DNA of 63,673 nucleotides from an uncultured Pseudomonadota bacterium (GTDB taxonomy: Bacteria > Pseudomonadota > Gammaproteobacteria > Steroidobacterales > Steroidobacteraceae): contig CADEFQ010000014.1 of assembly GCA_902826635.1 (NCBI GenBank), forward strand, positions 1 to 63,673, given 5' to 3'. Of this stretch, positions 35,199 to 47,703 are shown piece after piece; the stretch's first letter is position 1, and the number at the start of each line of letters is the position of its first letter. The notes under the pieces are model-generated. The model was given only the letters and a program-made list of their open reading frames with translations. It had not been told where the DNA came from and searched no databases. Made by a program: the position numbers and the translations under genes.

Positions 35199-36551
35199 GT
35201 GAATGCGTTGCTCCGCTTTTTCGCGACGGGCGCCGATCAGCCGCCGCTGACCGACACCGCGCGCATCGATTCGCTTTTCCGGCGTCATCGCTTGCGCGTG
35301 ATGGTCGCGATCACGCTCGGCTACGGTCTCGTCTACACCTGCCGCCTCGCGCTCTCGGTCGTCAAGAAGCCGCTGATCGACGCCGGGATCTTCTCGCCGA
35401 CCGACCTCGGGCTGATTGGTTCCGCACTCTTTTATGCGTACGCGGTCGGCAAGCTGGTCAACGGCTTCCTCGCCGACCACGCGAACATGAAGGTGTTCTT
35501 CGCCTTCGCGGTGCTGATGTCGGCGCTGCTCAACATCGGCATGGGCTACTCGACCGTGGTCGCGGTCTCGGCATTGCTGTGGGGCCTGAACGGCTGGTTC
35601 CAGAGTTTCGGCGCGCCGGCCGGTGTTGTCGCGATGACCCACTGGTTCAGCAATCGCGAGCGCGGCCGCTATTACGGCATCTGGAGCACGGCGCACTCGA
35701 TCGGCGAAGGGCTCACGTTCGTCGCCGTCGGCGGTCTCGTGGCGGCGTACGGTTGGCGCTACGGCTTCTGGGGACCCGGCTTGCTGTGCGTGCTGGTCGC
35801 GATCTTCATGTACCGGCTCGTGCAGGACCGGCCGCGCACGCTCGGCCTGCCGACCGTGGCCGACTGGCGCAACGATCACTGGCAGAAAGCGGGCGCGGCC
35901 GCGCCATCGCGGAGCGGAGTGTTCAGGACTCAGCTGTCGATCCTGAAGATTCCCGCCGTGTGGGTGCTCGCGCTCGCGAGCGCAAGCATCTATGTGTCGC
36001 GCTATGCAATCAACAGCTGGGGCGTGCTCTACTTGCAGGAAGCACATGGCTTCTCGCTGGTCGAGGCGGGCACGTTCCTGATGGTGAACACGTTTGCCGG
36101 CATCGCGGGCTGCCTCGCCTTCGGCTTCATCTCGGACAAGTGGTTCGGCGCGCGCCGCCCGCCGGCGAACCTGCTGTTCGCGCTCGCGGAAATCGCCGGC
36201 CTCGTACTGCTGTTCTACGGCCCGCACACAGCGGCGAACCTCGTGTGCGCGTTCATTCTCTACGGTCTCGGCCTGAACGGCCTCGTCACTTCGCTGGGCG
36301 GCCTGTTCGCGGTCGACATCGCGCCGAAGCGCGTCGCGGGCGCGGCGATGGGGCTGATCGGCATCTTCAGCTACATCGGCGCAGCGATCCAGGAGAACGT
36401 CAGCGGCCACCTGATCGAACGCGGCATGACGATCGCCGCTGACGGCGTGCGCCACTACGATTTCGCGCCCGTGACCTGGTTCTGGCTCGGCTCTTCCATC
36501 GTCTCGATGCTGCTCGCCGCGACCCTGTGGCGCGTGCGGCTGCGCGACTGA
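35199..36551 (+). CDS. OPA-family organophosphate:phosphate antiporter
   Basis: A 450-residue MFS protein of the GlpT/UhpT/UhpC type with 12 helices. The N-terminal GYGLVYTCRLALSVVKKPL (family R near helix 1, KKPL) and YAVGKLVNGFLADHANMK are typical of this antiporter family, as is ITMPYE-free SLGGLFAVDIAPKRVAGAAMG in the second half. Members swap a phosphorylated sugar or polyol for phosphate. Between phytase and a kinase, and under the same operator pair, an inositol phosphate is the likely cargo (inference). The start is GTG at 35199, with GGGAGG 12 bases upstream. A sensor-like UhpC role is an alternative, but no UhpAB pair is nearby. Confidence 0.85.
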   Translation: MNALLRFFATGADQPPLTDTARIDSLFRRHRLRVMVAITLGYGLVYTCRLALSVVKKPLIDAGIFSPTDLGLIGSALFYAYAVGKLVNGFLADHANMKVFFAFAVLMSALLNIGMGYSTVVAVSALLWGLNGWFQSFGAPAGVVAMTHWFSNRERGRYYGIWSTAHSIGEGLTFVAVGGLVAAYGWRYGFWGPGLLCVLVAIFMYRLVQDRPRTLGLPTVADWRNDHWQKAGAAAPSRSGVFRTQLSILKIPAVWVLALASASIYVSRYAINSWGVLYLQEAHGFSLVEAGTFLMVNTFAGIAGCLAFGFISDKWFGARRPPANLLFALAEIAGLVLLFYGPHTAANLVCAFILYGLGLNGLVTSLGGLFAVDIAPKRVAGAAMGLIGIFSYIGAAIQENVSGHLIERGMTIAADGVRHYDFAPVTWFWLGSSIVSMLLAATLWRVRLRD

Positions 36552-36573
36552 CTTTTCATCACCGGAGACTCTC

Positions 36574-37473
36574 TTGACGACCACGACGCTCCGCTGCGAC
36601 CTCGCGACTCTCGGCGCCTATACGAAGGACACGATCGTGTCGAAGGCGGGCACCCGCTACGTCGACGGCGGCGGCTACAGTTATGCGGCTCATGCGGCAC
36701 GGCTCGCCGGCATCGAGGTCGCCGCGATCACGCGGCTCGCGGCCGAAGACCGGCGCAGCACGCAGCTGCTCGTCGAGGCGGGCGTGCAGGTCGTGATCCA
36801 CGAATCGCGTGCGTCGACGTTGATGCGGCTCGAATACCCGACCGACAACGTCGACGAACGCGTCCTCACTGTCGCCGCCGTGGCCGACCCATTCGAGCCC
36901 CGCGATATTGCCGGCGTGGAAGCGCGTGCGTGGCTCGTGAGCGCCTCGATCCGCGGCGAGGCCTCGCTCGAGGTATTGCAGGTCCTGAAGGCAAAGGGCG
37001 GCCTGATCGGCGCCGACGTCCAGGGCTTCGTGCGCGTGGTTGGCGACGACGGGCGCCTGCATTACACACCGTGGCCCGAGCAGCGCGCGGTGCTCGCGCT
37101 CGTCGACGTGCTGAAGACCGACGCCGTCGAAGCCGAGTTCCTGACCGGCACCACCGACATTCATCGCGCGGCGGCGATGCTCGCGGCGCAGGGTCCGCGC
37201 GAAATCGTGCTGACCCATCGAGACGGCGTGCTCGTGCTTGCCGACGACAAGGAGTATGAGGCGACCTTCCATCCCGAGCCGCTGCGCGGCCGAAGCGGGC
37301 GCGGCGACACCTGCGTCGGTTCCTACCTCTCCCGCCGGCTCGCGAAATCGCCGGCGGAATCGACGATCTGGGCGGCGGCCGTCACGAGTCTCAAGATGGA
37401 AGCGGAAGGCCCGATCCGCCGCCCGGTGGCCGACGTACACGCGATGATCGCGCGCAAGTACGGCGCGGCGTAA
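36574..37473 (+). CDS. PfkB-family carbohydrate kinase
   Basis: A 299-residue ribokinase-fold kinase. DGGGYSYAAHAARLAG is the substrate region, DVLKTDAVEAEFLTG the central motif, and GRSGRGDTCVGSYL the catalytic loop, with Asp in RGD where most members have GAGD. This GRxGRGDTC form belongs to a distinct subgroup that I cannot assign. Given the inositol context, an inositol or related polyol kinase is possible. The start is TTG at 36574, with GGAG 7 bases upstream; no ATG fits. It lies 22 bp after the OPA gene and 8 bp before the phosphoesterase, in one operon. Confidence 0.82.
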   Translation: MTTTTLRCDLATLGAYTKDTIVSKAGTRYVDGGGYSYAAHAARLAGIEVAAITRLAAEDRRSTQLLVEAGVQVVIHESRASTLMRLEYPTDNVDERVLTVAAVADPFEPRDIAGVEARAWLVSASIRGEASLEVLQVLKAKGGLIGADVQGFVRVVGDDGRLHYTPWPEQRAVLALVDVLKTDAVEAEFLTGTTDIHRAAAMLAAQGPREIVLTHRDGVLVLADDKEYEATFHPEPLRGRSGRGDTCVGSYLSRRLAKSPAESTIWAAAVTSLKMEAEGPIRRPVADVHAMIARKYGAA

Positions 37474-37481
37474 GCGGCCTG

Positions 37482-38768
37482 ATGCGCCACATTCCAGGGC
37501 CTCCTGCATCCGCGCGCGTGGCGGCGTTCGTGATCGCCGCGCTGCTCGCCGCCTGCACGGCGCAACAGCCGAAAAACGACCAACCCGGCACCGGGACTTT
37601 CGGTTTCCTGGCCTTCGGCGACACCGGCTATCACTACGACTATCTCGATCCCGACGATGTCCTCCCGAGCGTCGACGCCTACATCGCGCACGAGCGTGCC
37701 GAGTGGCTCGAAGACCGGCGCGCGCCCGCGGAATTCACCGCTGCGCCGCCCCACGTGCTGCCGGACGGCCGCGTGGTCGCGGCGAGCGGCGCGTTGCCGG
37801 TCGCCGCAGCAATGCGCACTTACTGCGCGAACCGCGACTGCCGCTTCGCGACCCTGCTCGGCGACAACGTCTATCCCGAAGGCGCGACGGCCGGCGCAGA
37901 CGGGCGCAGCGACGAGGGGCGCTTTCGCGCGATGTTCGAAGCGCCTTACGGCCACTTCGGCGACCTCGCGCCCGGCTTTCGGATCTACGCGGCGCTCGGA
38001 AATCACGACTGGAAAACCTCGCGCGCCGGTGCCGAATCGGAGCTGCGTTACCTCGAACGCACGCCGCCTTTCTACATGAACGACTACTTCTATCGCGTGA
38101 CGCCGCCCGGCGCCGAAGGCCTCGTCGAGTTGTTCGTGATCGACACCGAGCTGCTGCTCGCACGCCTCGTCATTCCAGAAACGGAGGTTGACTGGGACGG
38201 CCGCGAGATCCTGCTCGCCGAACGCGACGAGCCGTCGCCCGACACCACGAGGCAGACCGACGCCGAGCGGCAGATGGCCGCGTGGCTCGAACAGGCGCTC
38301 GCGTCTTCGACCGCGCGCTGGAAAATCGTCGTCGGGCACCACCCGCTGTGGTCAACGGCGGGCAGCAAGTTCGCGCAGGCGCGCGCGCTGCGCGGCCTGA
38401 TCCTGCCTGCGCTGTGCCGCTACGCCGACATGTACCTCGCAGGACATGAGCACACGCTCGAGATGCACCTCGACGACTGCTCGAAGGCGCTGCCCGGTGA
38501 GACTGTGTCGCCGCTGTTGCAGGTGGTCTCCGGCGCAGGCGCCAAACAGCGCCCGTCGAACGGCGCTTTTGCCGCGAAACAGCAGACCGGCAATCCCGAG
38601 TTGCGCTCGCTCTTCTCCCGCGGCATGGTATGGGGATTCGCGCACATCTCCCTGGACGGCGATCGCGCCACGGCGCGGCTCCTCTCGACGCCCAACGACG
38701 CGAGCGGCCGGCCCGTCGAGGAGTTTCAGTACAGCGTGCAGCGCCGCAGCCAAAAGGGCGCGCGGTGA
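37482..38768 (+). CDS. Lipoprotein metallophosphoesterase (purple acid phosphatase-like)
   Basis: A 428-residue calcineurin-like phosphoesterase. The N-terminal signal ends in lipobox LAAC (Cys about 25). Metal-site motifs: [35 protein letters not shown] and [10 protein letters not shown], which make up the full GD/GDN/GNHD/GHH/GHEH set. It should remove phosphate from organic esters at the cell surface. In the operon with the OPA transporter and the inositol kinase candidate it probably acts on partly dephosphorylated phytate. It has the longer insert between the first and second motifs typical of this group. Confidence 0.85.
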   Translation: MRHIPGPPASARVAAFVIAALLAACTAQQPKNDQPGTGTFGFLAFGDTGYHYDYLDPDDVLPSVDAYIAHERAEWLEDRRAPAEFTAAPPHVLPDGRVVAASGALPVAAAMRTYCANRDCRFATLLGDNVYPEGATAGADGRSDEGRFRAMFEAPYGHFGDLAPGFRIYAALGNHDWKTSRAGAESELRYLERTPPFYMNDYFYRVTPPGAEGLVELFVIDTELLLARLVIPETEVDWDGREILLAERDEPSPDTTRQTDAERQMAAWLEQALASSTARWKIVVGHHPLWSTAGSKFAQARALRGLILPALCRYADMYLAGHEHTLEMHLDDCSKALPGETVSPLLQVVSGAGAKQRPSNGAFAAKQQTGNPELRSLFSRGMVWGFAHISLDGDRATARLLSTPNDASGRPVEEFQYSVQRRSQKGAR

Positions 38769-38787
38769 CAACCAAAGGCCTTTCGTC

Positions 38788-40306
<1,519 letters not shown>

Positions 40307-40326
<20 letters not shown>

Positions 40327-42928
40327 TCTCGCGCCACGCGCGATCCCCGCCCATCAGCCTCGCGGGGAGCGAAAACGCGCTCACGAGCGAGGTGACGATC
40401 GTCGCGGCGTAAGGCACGGACTGGATCACCAGCACGATGATCCACGCGAGCCGATCGGGGCTCGCCATCTGCGGCGTATGCGCGACGCCCCAGGCGCAGA
40501 GCCACAGCGCGAACATGATCAGCGCTTCCTCGCGCGCCGCGTTGAGTGCGGTGCGCACGCGATGCTGGGCGGCCCGTTTCGGCGTCCTGAAGAACGGTTC
40601 GTTGCGGGTGAGCAGCCCTTTCACGACCGCGAGGCCGATCGTGTGCGAAAGCGCGAGCCCCGCGACCGCGGCCGCGAAGGTCTGGCGCCAGCCGGCGCCG
40701 ACGCGAGCCTGGTACAGGTGCAGCAGCTTCGCGAGCTTGAAGGTGAAGAGCGCGAGCGGCAGCACGGCGAACATCGCGAGCGGCGGGTCGACGCGCTCGG
40801 GCGCGAAGACCATCGCCACCGACCAGCCGATCGCGGCGAGGTTGAACAGCACGTTGAATCCGTCCGCGACCCACGGCAGCCAGCCCGCGATAAAGTGATA
40901 GCGCTGCCCGGTGGTCAGCGCGCCACCGCCCGAGAACAGCAGGTCGGCATGCTCCTTCAGGATCTGCATCGCGCCATACGCCCAGCGGAATCGCTGCTTC
41001 TTGAAGTCGACGAACGTGTCCGGAATCAGGCCACGCCCGTAGGATTTCGGTGTGTAGACCGCTTCGTAGCCCGCCTCGAATACGCGCAGGCCGAGCTCGG
41101 CGTCTTCGGTGATGCACCACTCCGCCCAGCGCCCGGTCGCCTCGAGCAGCGAGCGGCGCACCATCGTCATGGTGCCGTGCTGGATGATCGCGTTGCGTTC
41201 GTTGCGCGTCACCATGCCGATCTGGAAGAAGCCGCGGTACTCCGCGTAGCACATCGCCTTGAACGCGTTCTCGCCACCGTCGCGATAATCCTGTGGCGCC
41301 TGCACGATGCCGACATAGCGGTTCGCAAAGCACGGCGCGAGATCGGCGAGCCACGCTGCATCGACGATGTAGTCACTGTCGATCACGGCGACGACTTCGG
41401 CGTCGGGCGCCGTGTGCGCCAGCGCGAAGTTGAGCGCGCCGGCCTTGAAGCCCGCGAGCGGCGCGACGTGGAAGAAACGAAAACGCGGCCCAAGCGCGGC
41501 GCAGTGCGCCTCCACCGGCCGCCACACGGCTTCGTCCTTCGTGTTGTTGTCGATCACGAGCACTTCGAAGTCGGGGTAGTCGAGTTGCGCGAGCGCGTTC
41601 AGCGTTTCGATCAGCATGCCGGGCGGCTCGTTGTACGCCGGCACGTGGATCGACACTTTCGGCTGCACGCCGCTCCCTTCGAGCAGCAGTTGCGCGGCGA
41701 GGCGCCGGCGGCCGACCACCCACTGCGCCTCGGCCCATTCGTGCGCTTCGGCGAGCAACACGGCGATCACGCCGATCATGCCGACTGCAAGCAGCACGCC
41801 GACGATCACGCTCGTCGCGGTGAAGTACTGCTGCGTGAACTGGTAGAACACCCAAACCGCGATGGTCGCGGTGGGAAACACGATGACCGCCAGGAAGCTG
41901 CGACCGCGCTTCCTGAGCGTCGCGCTGTTGAGATAAAGGAGCGCCAGGATGAAGAGCGCGACCAGCACGGAGACGGTCGCAAGCACGTGCCATTGGGGCA
42001 CGCGCACGATCGGGGCGGTGAACTCGAATTTCGGGCGGCGATCGACGTCGTAGACACCCCAGTAGGCGCCCACCGCTCCCTCGAAACTCGCCTTCCACGG
42101 CTGATCGAAGGCTTCCATCAGGTAGTAGATATAGCCTTCCGCCTCGGCATGCTGCAGGAAGCGGCGCAGGAACAGCGCTTCGTTCGCCATCGAGGCGACC
42201 GCGCCCTCGCGCGTGCGGCCGTTGCTGGGCCAGCCGACCTCGCCGATGATGATCGGCTTGTCGGGAAACTTCGCCCGCACTTCCTCGTAACGCTGCACCG
42301 AATAGGCCACCGCGTTTTCGACCGGCACGCCTTCCCAGTAGGGCAGCAGGTGGATGGCGATGAAGTCGACGTGATCGGCGAGCCCGGGATTGGCGAGCCA
42401 CACATGCCAGGGCTCGGCGGTACCGACCGGCTGGTGGATCGCTGCGCGCGCGCGATCGAGATAGGCATACATCTCGTCGAGCGGCACGTCGCCGCGCAGC
42501 ACGACTTCGTTGCCGATCAACACGCGCACCACGTTGCGGTGCGTGCGCGCGAGCGAAATCGCGCCGTCGAGCTCACGCTCGTTTGCGTCGTGGTTCGAGT
42601 CGATCCACGCGCCGAGCGCAACGTTGATGTCGTGCTTGTCGGCGAGACGCGGCACGGCGCCGAGTGGACCGAGCGTGCTGTAGGTGCGAACGGCGTTGGT
42701 CTTGCCGGAAAGGAGCGCGAGATCGCGATCGATGCCTGCCTCCGTCGGCATGCGCTGCAAGCCCGGATCCTCGCCCTGGGCGAACGGCGAGAAGGCGAAG
42801 CCCTGGATACGCGCGGGCCACGGCGGCTCGGCGGTCGGGCGATTCATCAGCGCCCACAGCACGAAGGTGAGGGCGGCGAACCCCGCCGCGATCAGCAGTC
42901 CCGCAATGCGTGCGCGCGTCTGGGGCAT
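40307..42928 (-). CDS. GH17-GT2 membrane fusion, predicted beta-1,3-glucan synthase
   Basis: An 873-residue protein with a single N-terminal helix, a periplasmic GH17 domain (about 40-330; acid/base in GNEVVLRG, nucleophile in GEVGWPSNG), three or so helices (about 345-435), a cytoplasmic GT2 domain (about 455-690; [28 protein letters not shown] and QRFRWAYG) and further helices to the C-terminus. GT2 would polymerise glucose from UDP-glucose; GH17 transglycosylases cyclise or branch beta-1,3-glucan. Homologous modules are known in Pseudomonas NdvB-type proteins. A role in periplasmic glucan production is likely. Ends 10 bp after the glyoxalase I stop, so it may follow that gene in an operon. 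Confidence 0.88.
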
Positions 42929-42938
42929 GGCGCGCCGG

Positions 42939-43358
42939 TCACCACGCGCCCGTGTTCGGCATCGAGACCCAGGGTTCGGCCGGCGCGAGCGCGGCACCCT
43001 TCTGCAGCAGTTCGATCGAGATACCGTCCGGCGAGCGCACGAACGCCATGTGCCCGTCACGCGGCGGGCGGTTGATCGTCACGCCCGCGGCCGCGAGGCG
43101 GGCGCACAGCGCGTGGATGTCGTCGACCGCGTAGGCGAGATGTCCGAAGTTGCGACCCCCCGCGTACGCCTCGGGGTCCCAGTTGTGCGTCAGCTCGATC
43201 TGCGCGGCCTCGTCACCGGCCGCCGCGAGAAACACCAGCGTGTAGCGACCCTGCGGAGAGTCCTTGCGACGGATTTCCGTGAGCCCGAGCCCGTCACAAT
43301 AGAAACGCAGCGACGCCGCGAGGTCCGTGACGCGCACCATCGTGTGCAGGTATTTCAG
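42939..43358 (-). CDS. gloA: Glyoxalase I (lactoylglutathione lyase), CTG start
   Basis: A 139-residue VOC-fold enzyme. The metal ligands of the family are visible: H in [10 protein letters not shown] in [10 protein letters not shown] in NFGHLAYAV and E in GISIELLQ. It turns the methylglyoxal-glutathione hemithioacetal into lactoylglutathione. No ATG, GTG or TTG lies between the upstream stop and the first ligand His; the next ATG (43340) would remove that His. A CTG at 43358, with GAGGG 7 bases upstream, gives the expected length, so I place the start there. The gene starts 10 bp after the acetolactate synthase stop. Confidence 0.82.
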   Translation of the reverse strand: MKYLHTMVRVTDLAASLRFYCDGLGLTEIRRKDSPQGRYTLVFLAAAGDEAAQIELTHNWDPEAYAGGRNFGHLAYAVDDIHALCARLAAAGVTINRPPRDGHMAFVRSPDGISIELLQKGAALAPAEPWVSMPNTGAW

Positions 43359-43368
43359 TGAGGCGCCC

Positions 43369-45219
43369 TCAGAACATTTCGGAAGGATCCGGCGCGGCTG
43401 CGTCCGGGGCGGCATTTCGCGACACGATGAAATCGCCGGTGATCATCTTGTCGTACGACTGCCCCGGCCCGACCATCGGGTAGACGCCCGCGTCAGGATC
43501 AATCACCACTTCGAGGAAGGCCGGCCCCTTGAAGCCGAGGAACTCCCTGATCACCCGCGGCACGTCCGCCTTTTTGTCGAGGCGCACCGCGTAGCCGAAA
43601 CCGTCGGCCTGCGCGGCCTTCACGAAGTCTTTCTTGTGCAGCGACTTGTCGCTCGCGGACAGGCGACCCTTGAAATAGAGTTTCTGCCATTGCTTGACCA
43701 TGCCGTCGCCGAAATTGTTCAGCACCACGACCTTGACCGGCAGGTCGTAGGTGGTCGCGGTCTCGAGTTCGCCGATGTTCATGCGCACGCTCGCATCACC
43801 GTCGATGTCGATCACGAGCCGGTCGGGATTCGCCACCTGCGCGCCGATCGCCGCGGGCAGCCCGAAGCCCATCGTGCCCATGCTGCCCGAAGTGAGCCAC
43901 AGGCGCGGCTCGCGGAATTCGCAGTACTGCGCGGCCCACATCTGGTGCTGGCCGACACCCGTCGAGACGATCGCTTCCCCGCGCGTCACGCGCGCAATCT
44001 CCTCGATCACATAGTACGGCTGGATCAGCGGGCTCTCGCGGTCGTAGTTCATCGCGTGCACGCGGCGCAGTTCGGCGAGCACCGCGCGCCATGCCGCGTG
44101 ATCGGCCGACACGCCGAGCTTGCGGCCTGCGGCGGTGAGCGCGGCAAGCGCCTCGCGGAGCGGACCGACGTGGCTCCACTGCACGCGCTTCACCTTGTTG
44201 ATCTCGGCACGGTCGATGTCGAACTGCGCGATCGCCTGCGCGCTCGCCGCGAAACGTTGCGGATCGCCTGCGACCCGATCGTCGAAGCGCGCGCCGACCG
44301 TGATCAGGAAATCACAGTCCTCGACCGCGTAGTTCGCAAACGCCGCGCCGTGCATGCCGAGCATGCGCAGGCAGCGTGGATCGGCCGTGTCCATTGCCCC
44401 GATGCCCATCAGCGTCGTGACCACCGGCACGTCGAACGCGGCGGCGAATTCGCGCAGTGCGTCCGCCGCCGAGCCGTTCGTCACACCGCCGCCCGCATAG
44501 ACGAGCGGTCGCCTCGACGCGGCGAGCAGTTCGAAGAACCGCGCGGCATCGGGCTCTGCGAGCACGCTGGCCGCCGAGGTATCCATGCGCCGGCGATAGC
44601 CCGGGATCGGCAGGGTGCCGAAACCGCGGTATTCGCCCTGCCAGTTCTGCACATCCTTCGGCACGTCGATCACGACCGGCCCCGGACGCCCGGTGCGCGC
44701 TACTTCGAACGCGGTGCGGACGGTCGCCTCCAGCTTCGCCGGATCGGTCACGAGGAACACGTGCTTGGCGACCGCACCCATGATCGAGGCGACCGGCGCC
44801 TCCTGGAACGCGTCCGAGCCGATTGCCGCGGTAGGCACCTGGCCGCAGATCACGACAATCGGCACCGAATCGGCCATGCAGTCGCGGATCGGCGTGACCG
44901 TATTGGTCGCCCCCGGCCCCGAGGTCACGAGCGCGACGCCCACGCGACCGCTCGAACGCGCATAGCCGGCAGCCATGAAACCGGCGCCCTGCTCGTTCGC
45001 CGGAACGATCAGCGGAATCTGCCGCACACCCGCCCGCTGCTGCGCTTCGTTATAGAGGAACACGGCGTCGTAGGTCGGGAGGATCGCGCCACCGCTGTAA
45101 CCGAAGATCGCGGTCGCGCCTTCGTCCGCGATGACCTGCACGATCATCTGTGCACCGGTCATGACGTGGCCGGCCAGCGGGTGAGCCTGCGGGCGGGGCA
45201 TTATGACCGTGTCGCTCAT
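43369..45219 (-). CDS. ilvB: Acetolactate synthase large subunit
   Basis: A 616-residue ThDP and FAD enzyme. The ThDP Glu is E76 ([17 protein letters not shown]); the FAD segment and the C-terminal motif [29 protein letters not shown] are those of acetohydroxyacid synthase, as are [14 protein letters not shown] and [11 protein letters not shown]. It makes acetolactate or acetohydroxybutyrate for valine, leucine and isoleucine. The start at 45219 (MSDTV) is most plausible; an ATG at 45201 is an alternative. The regulatory subunit is not downstream but divergently upstream, across 124 bp. Confidence 0.92.
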   Translation of the reverse strand: MSDTVIMPRPQAHPLAGHVMTGAQMIVQVIADEGATAIFGYSGGAILPTYDAVFLYNEAQQRAGVRQIPLIVPANEQGAGFMAAGYARSSGRVGVALVTSGPGATNTVTPIRDCMADSVPIVVICGQVPTAAIGSDAFQEAPVASIMGAVAKHVFLVTDPAKLEATVRTAFEVARTGRPGPVVIDVPKDVQNWQGEYRGFGTLPIPGYRRRMDTSAASVLAEPDAARFFELLAASRRPLVYAGGGVTNGSAADALREFAAAFDVPVVTTLMGIGAMDTADPRCLRMLGMHGAAFANYAVEDCDFLITVGARFDDRVAGDPQRFAASAQAIAQFDIDRAEINKVKRVQWSHVGPLREALAALTAAGRKLGVSADHAAWRAVLAELRRVHAMNYDRESPLIQPYYVIEEIARVTRGEAIVSTGVGQHQMWAAQYCEFREPRLWLTSGSMGTMGFGLPAAIGAQVANPDRLVIDIDGDASVRMNIGELETATTYDLPVKVVVLNNFGDGMVKQWQKLYFKGRLSASDKSLHKKDFVKAAQADGFGYAVRLDKKADVPRVIREFLGFKGPAFLEVVIDPDAGVYPMVGPGQSYDKMITGDFIVSRNAAPDAAAPDPSEMF

Positions 45220-45343
45220 CGGGGGTCGTGTCGCTCGGCGAAGGGGGGCCCGAAAGACTAACAGCTTGTCGCCGGCGCGCAAATCCGCCACGCGAACGCG
45301 GGCTTACAGTATTCTCCAAGGCGCTCCTTTTCGCCGGAATCCC

Positions 45344-45844
45344 ATGCGTCACATCATCGCGATCCTCCTGCAAAACGAGGCAGGCGCGCTCACGCGCGTC
45401 GCGGGCCTCTTCTCCACCCGCGGCTACAACATCGAGTCGCTCTCGGTCGCCGCCACCGACGACCCGACCGTCTCCCGCATCACGCTCGTCACGCGGGGCT
45501 CGGACGCGGTGATGCAGCAGATCTCGAACCAGCTGCTGAAGCTGATCGACGTGGTCGGCGTCGAGGACCTGAAGGATGGCGAGCACCTAGAGCGCGAGCT
45601 CGTGCTGCTGAAGTTGCGGCTGCGCCCCGAGCAATCCGATGCGGTGCGCGGCTTCGTGATCCGCGCGGGCGGCCGCGTGCTCGATCCGGCGCCCGACGGG
45701 TTCATCGTCGAGCTCACCGCGAGCGAGGCCGAAGTCAGCGAGTTCATCGTCGATCTTGCACGGCACAGTGAAATGCTCGAAGTGGTGCGCAGCGGTGCGC
45801 TCGGCATCAGCCGCACCGGCCGCAACCTGCGAATCGTGGACTAA
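45344..45844 (+). CDS. ilvH: Acetolactate synthase small (regulatory) subunit
   Basis: A 166-residue subunit. N-terminal ACT domain (1 to about 75; MRHIIAILLQNEAGALTRVAGLFSTRGYNIESLSVA), where valine feedback inhibition is set, and a C-terminal activation domain (LVLLKLRL, IVDLARHSEMLEVVRSGALGISR). Length matches the family. It stands alone relative to its partner, on the opposite strand, and is followed 21 bp later by a hydroxyproline-type operon. Confidence 0.93.
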   Translation: MRHIIAILLQNEAGALTRVAGLFSTRGYNIESLSVAATDDPTVSRITLVTRGSDAVMQQISNQLLKLIDVVGVEDLKDGEHLERELVLLKLRLRPEQSDAVRGFVIRAGGRVLDPAPDGFIVELTASEAEVSEFIVDLARHSEMLEVVRSGALGISRTGRNLRIVD

Positions 45845-45865
45845 CCCACCCGGAGTACAGCCCGC

Positions 45866-46786
45866 ATGACGATCCCCTGGCGCGATGTGTTCCCGGCGAT
45901 GACGACGCAGTTCCATCGCGACGAGTCGCTCGACCTCGAAGCGACCGCGCGGCACGTTGAAACCATGATCGCGAGCGGCGCCTCGGGCCTCGTGATGCTC
46001 GGATCGCTCGGCGAAAACGCCGCGCTCTCCCCGGATGAGAAGCGGCGTGTCGTGGCCGCCACGATCGAAGCGGCCGCCGGGCGCGTGCCGGTGATCGCGA
46101 CGGTGGTCGAAACCAGCACCGCGGCGGCCAAGGAGTACGCGCGCGACATGGAGCGCCTCGGCGCCGACGGACTGATGCTCCTGCCCGCGATGATCTATCG
46201 CGCCGACCCGCGCGAAACCCTGCTGCACTACCGCGACGTGGCTCGCGCCACGCAGTTGCCGATCATCTGCTACAACAATCCGCTCGCGTACCAGGTCGAC
46301 ATCACGCCGACGATGTTCGCGGAGCTCGCGACAGTTTCGAACCTCGTCGCGATCAAGGAATCCTCCGGTGACGTGCGACGCATCACCGACCTGCGCAATG
46401 CGGTCGGTGACCGCTACGTGCTGTTCGCGGGTGTCGACGATCTCGTGCTCGAAAGCGTGGTGCTCGGCGTGGACGGCTGGATCGCCGGCATCGGCCTCGC
46501 CTTCCCGCGGGAGAACCAGCGCCTGTGGGACCTCGCGGTGGCGGGCGAGATCGACGCCGCGCGCCGCCTCTACCGCTGGTTCACGCCGCTCGCGCACCTC
46601 GATACGCACGTGAAGTTCGTGCAGTACATCAAGCTCGCGGTCCAGGAGGCCGGCCTCGGCGCCGAATGGGTGCGCGCACCGCGCCGCGTCCTCGTGAAGG
46701 ATGAGCGCAAGCGCATTCTCGAAATCATTCACGCCGGGCTCGAGCACCGCCCGAAACTGCCGCCCGCGCCCCGGCGCCGCCGATGA
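45866..46786 (+). CDS. DapA-family lyase/deaminase, probable pyrroline-4-hydroxy-2-carboxylate deaminase
   Basis: A 306-residue class I aldolase-fold enzyme. The Schiff-base lysine is K164 (VAIKESSGD), with Y136 (CYNNPLAY) and GSLGEN in place of GTTGE. It is not a dihydrodipicolinate synthase by context: the next genes are a 4-hydroxyproline epimerase and an FAD amine oxidase, the set known for hydroxyproline breakdown, where a DapA-like protein (LhpC) deaminates pyrroline-4-hydroxy-2-carboxylate to alpha-ketoglutarate semialdehyde. It overlaps the epimerase by 4 bp. Confidence 0.8.
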   Translation: MTIPWRDVFPAMTTQFHRDESLDLEATARHVETMIASGASGLVMLGSLGENAALSPDEKRRVVAATIEAAAGRVPVIATVVETSTAAAKEYARDMERLGADGLMLLPAMIYRADPRETLLHYRDVARATQLPIICYNNPLAYQVDITPTMFAELATVSNLVAIKESSGDVRRITDLRNAVGDRYVLFAGVDDLVLESVVLGVDGWIAGIGLAFPRENQRLWDLAVAGEIDAARRLYRWFTPLAHLDTHVKFVQYIKLAVQEAGLGAEWVRAPRRVLVKDERKRILEIIHAGLEHRPKLPPAPRRRR

Positions 46787-47703
46787 CGGACATCCACGTC
46801 GTCGATTCGCACACCGGCGGGGAGCCGACCCGTGTCGTGATCGACGGCGGACCGCTGCTCACGGGTTCGCTTGCGGAGCGCGTCGCGCAGCTTCGCGGCC
46901 GGCACGACCGGTTCCGCTCGACGATCGTGGGCGAGCCCCGCGGGTCGGAGGCCCTCGTGGGCGCGCTGCTCACGCCGCCGGTCGACCCGACCTGCGCCGC
47001 CGGGGTGATCTTCTTCGACAACGCCGGCTATCTCGGGATGTGTGGCCACGGCACGATCGGCACCGTCGTCACGCTTGCCTGGCTCGGGCGCTTTGCGCCG
47101 GGCGAATACCGCATCGAAACACCCGTGGGCATCGTGACGACGACACTGCACGATGCGAATACGGTCTCGGTGCGCAATGTCCCGGCGTATCGCCATGCGC
47201 ATGGTGTCGCCGTCGAGGTCGAGGGGCACGGTCGCATCACGGGCGACGTCGCGTGGGGTGGCAACTGGTTTTTCCTGTCCGAGGACCACGGCCAGACGCT
47301 CGCGCTCGCGCGCGCCGCCGAGCTCGGGAACTTCTGCGAACGCGTGAAGCGCGCGCTCGTGCGCGCCGGCGTCACCGGCGCGGACGGCGCCGAGGTCGAT
47401 CACATCGAACTGTCGGATGAGGCGCGCAACTTCGTGCTGTGCCCCGGCGGCGCGTACGACCGCTCGCCCTGCGGCACCGGGACGAGTGCGAAGGTCGCCT
47501 GCCTCGCCGCCGATGGCCGGCTCGTGCCGGGCGCGGTGTGGCACCAGGCAAGCATCACCGGGAGCGTTTTCAAGGCGCGCTATGAGCCCGCGGGCGACCG
47601 CGTGATCCCCACGATCACCGGCCAGGCCTGGGTGACCGCCGAAGCGATGCTGGTCGTTGACCCGACCGATCCACTCGCGCACGGTATCGGTGCCGTGCCG
47701 TGA
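46783..47703 (+). CDS. lhpA: 4-Hydroxyproline 2-epimerase (proline racemase family)
   Basis: A 306-residue epimerase with two catalytic Cys: C87 (GMCGHGTIG) and C230 ([10 protein letters not shown]). [10 protein letters not shown] opens the protein as usual. Members with two Cys epimerise trans-4-hydroxy-L-proline to cis-4-hydroxy-D-proline or racemise proline; the neighbouring DapA-like and D-amino-acid oxidase genes favour 4-hydroxyproline. Translationally coupled at both ends (ATGA before, GTGA after). Confidence 0.9.
   Translation: MTDIHVVDSHTGGEPTRVVIDGGPLLTGSLAERVAQLRGRHDRFRSTIVGEPRGSEALVGALLTPPVDPTCAAGVIFFDNAGYLGMCGHGTIGTVVTLAWLGRFAPGEYRIETPVGIVTTTLHDANTVSVRNVPAYRHAHGVAVEVEGHGRITGDVAWGGNWFFLSEDHGQTLALARAAELGNFCERVKRALVRAGVTGADGAEVDHIELSDEARNFVLCPGGAYDRSPCGTGTSAKVACLAADGRLVPGAVWHQASITGSVFKARYEPAGDRVIPTITGQAWVTAEAMLVVDPTDPLAHGIGAVP

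Noticed and set aside
40478-43075. An 865-residue plus-strand open frame
   Set aside because: Antisense to the GH17-GT2 gene, which has clear catalytic motifs; the frame itself has none.
45866-46786. Gene as a lysine-pathway dihydrodipicolinate synthase
   Set aside because: GTTGE is replaced by GSLGE and the coupled epimerase and oxidase genes point to hydroxyproline breakdown.
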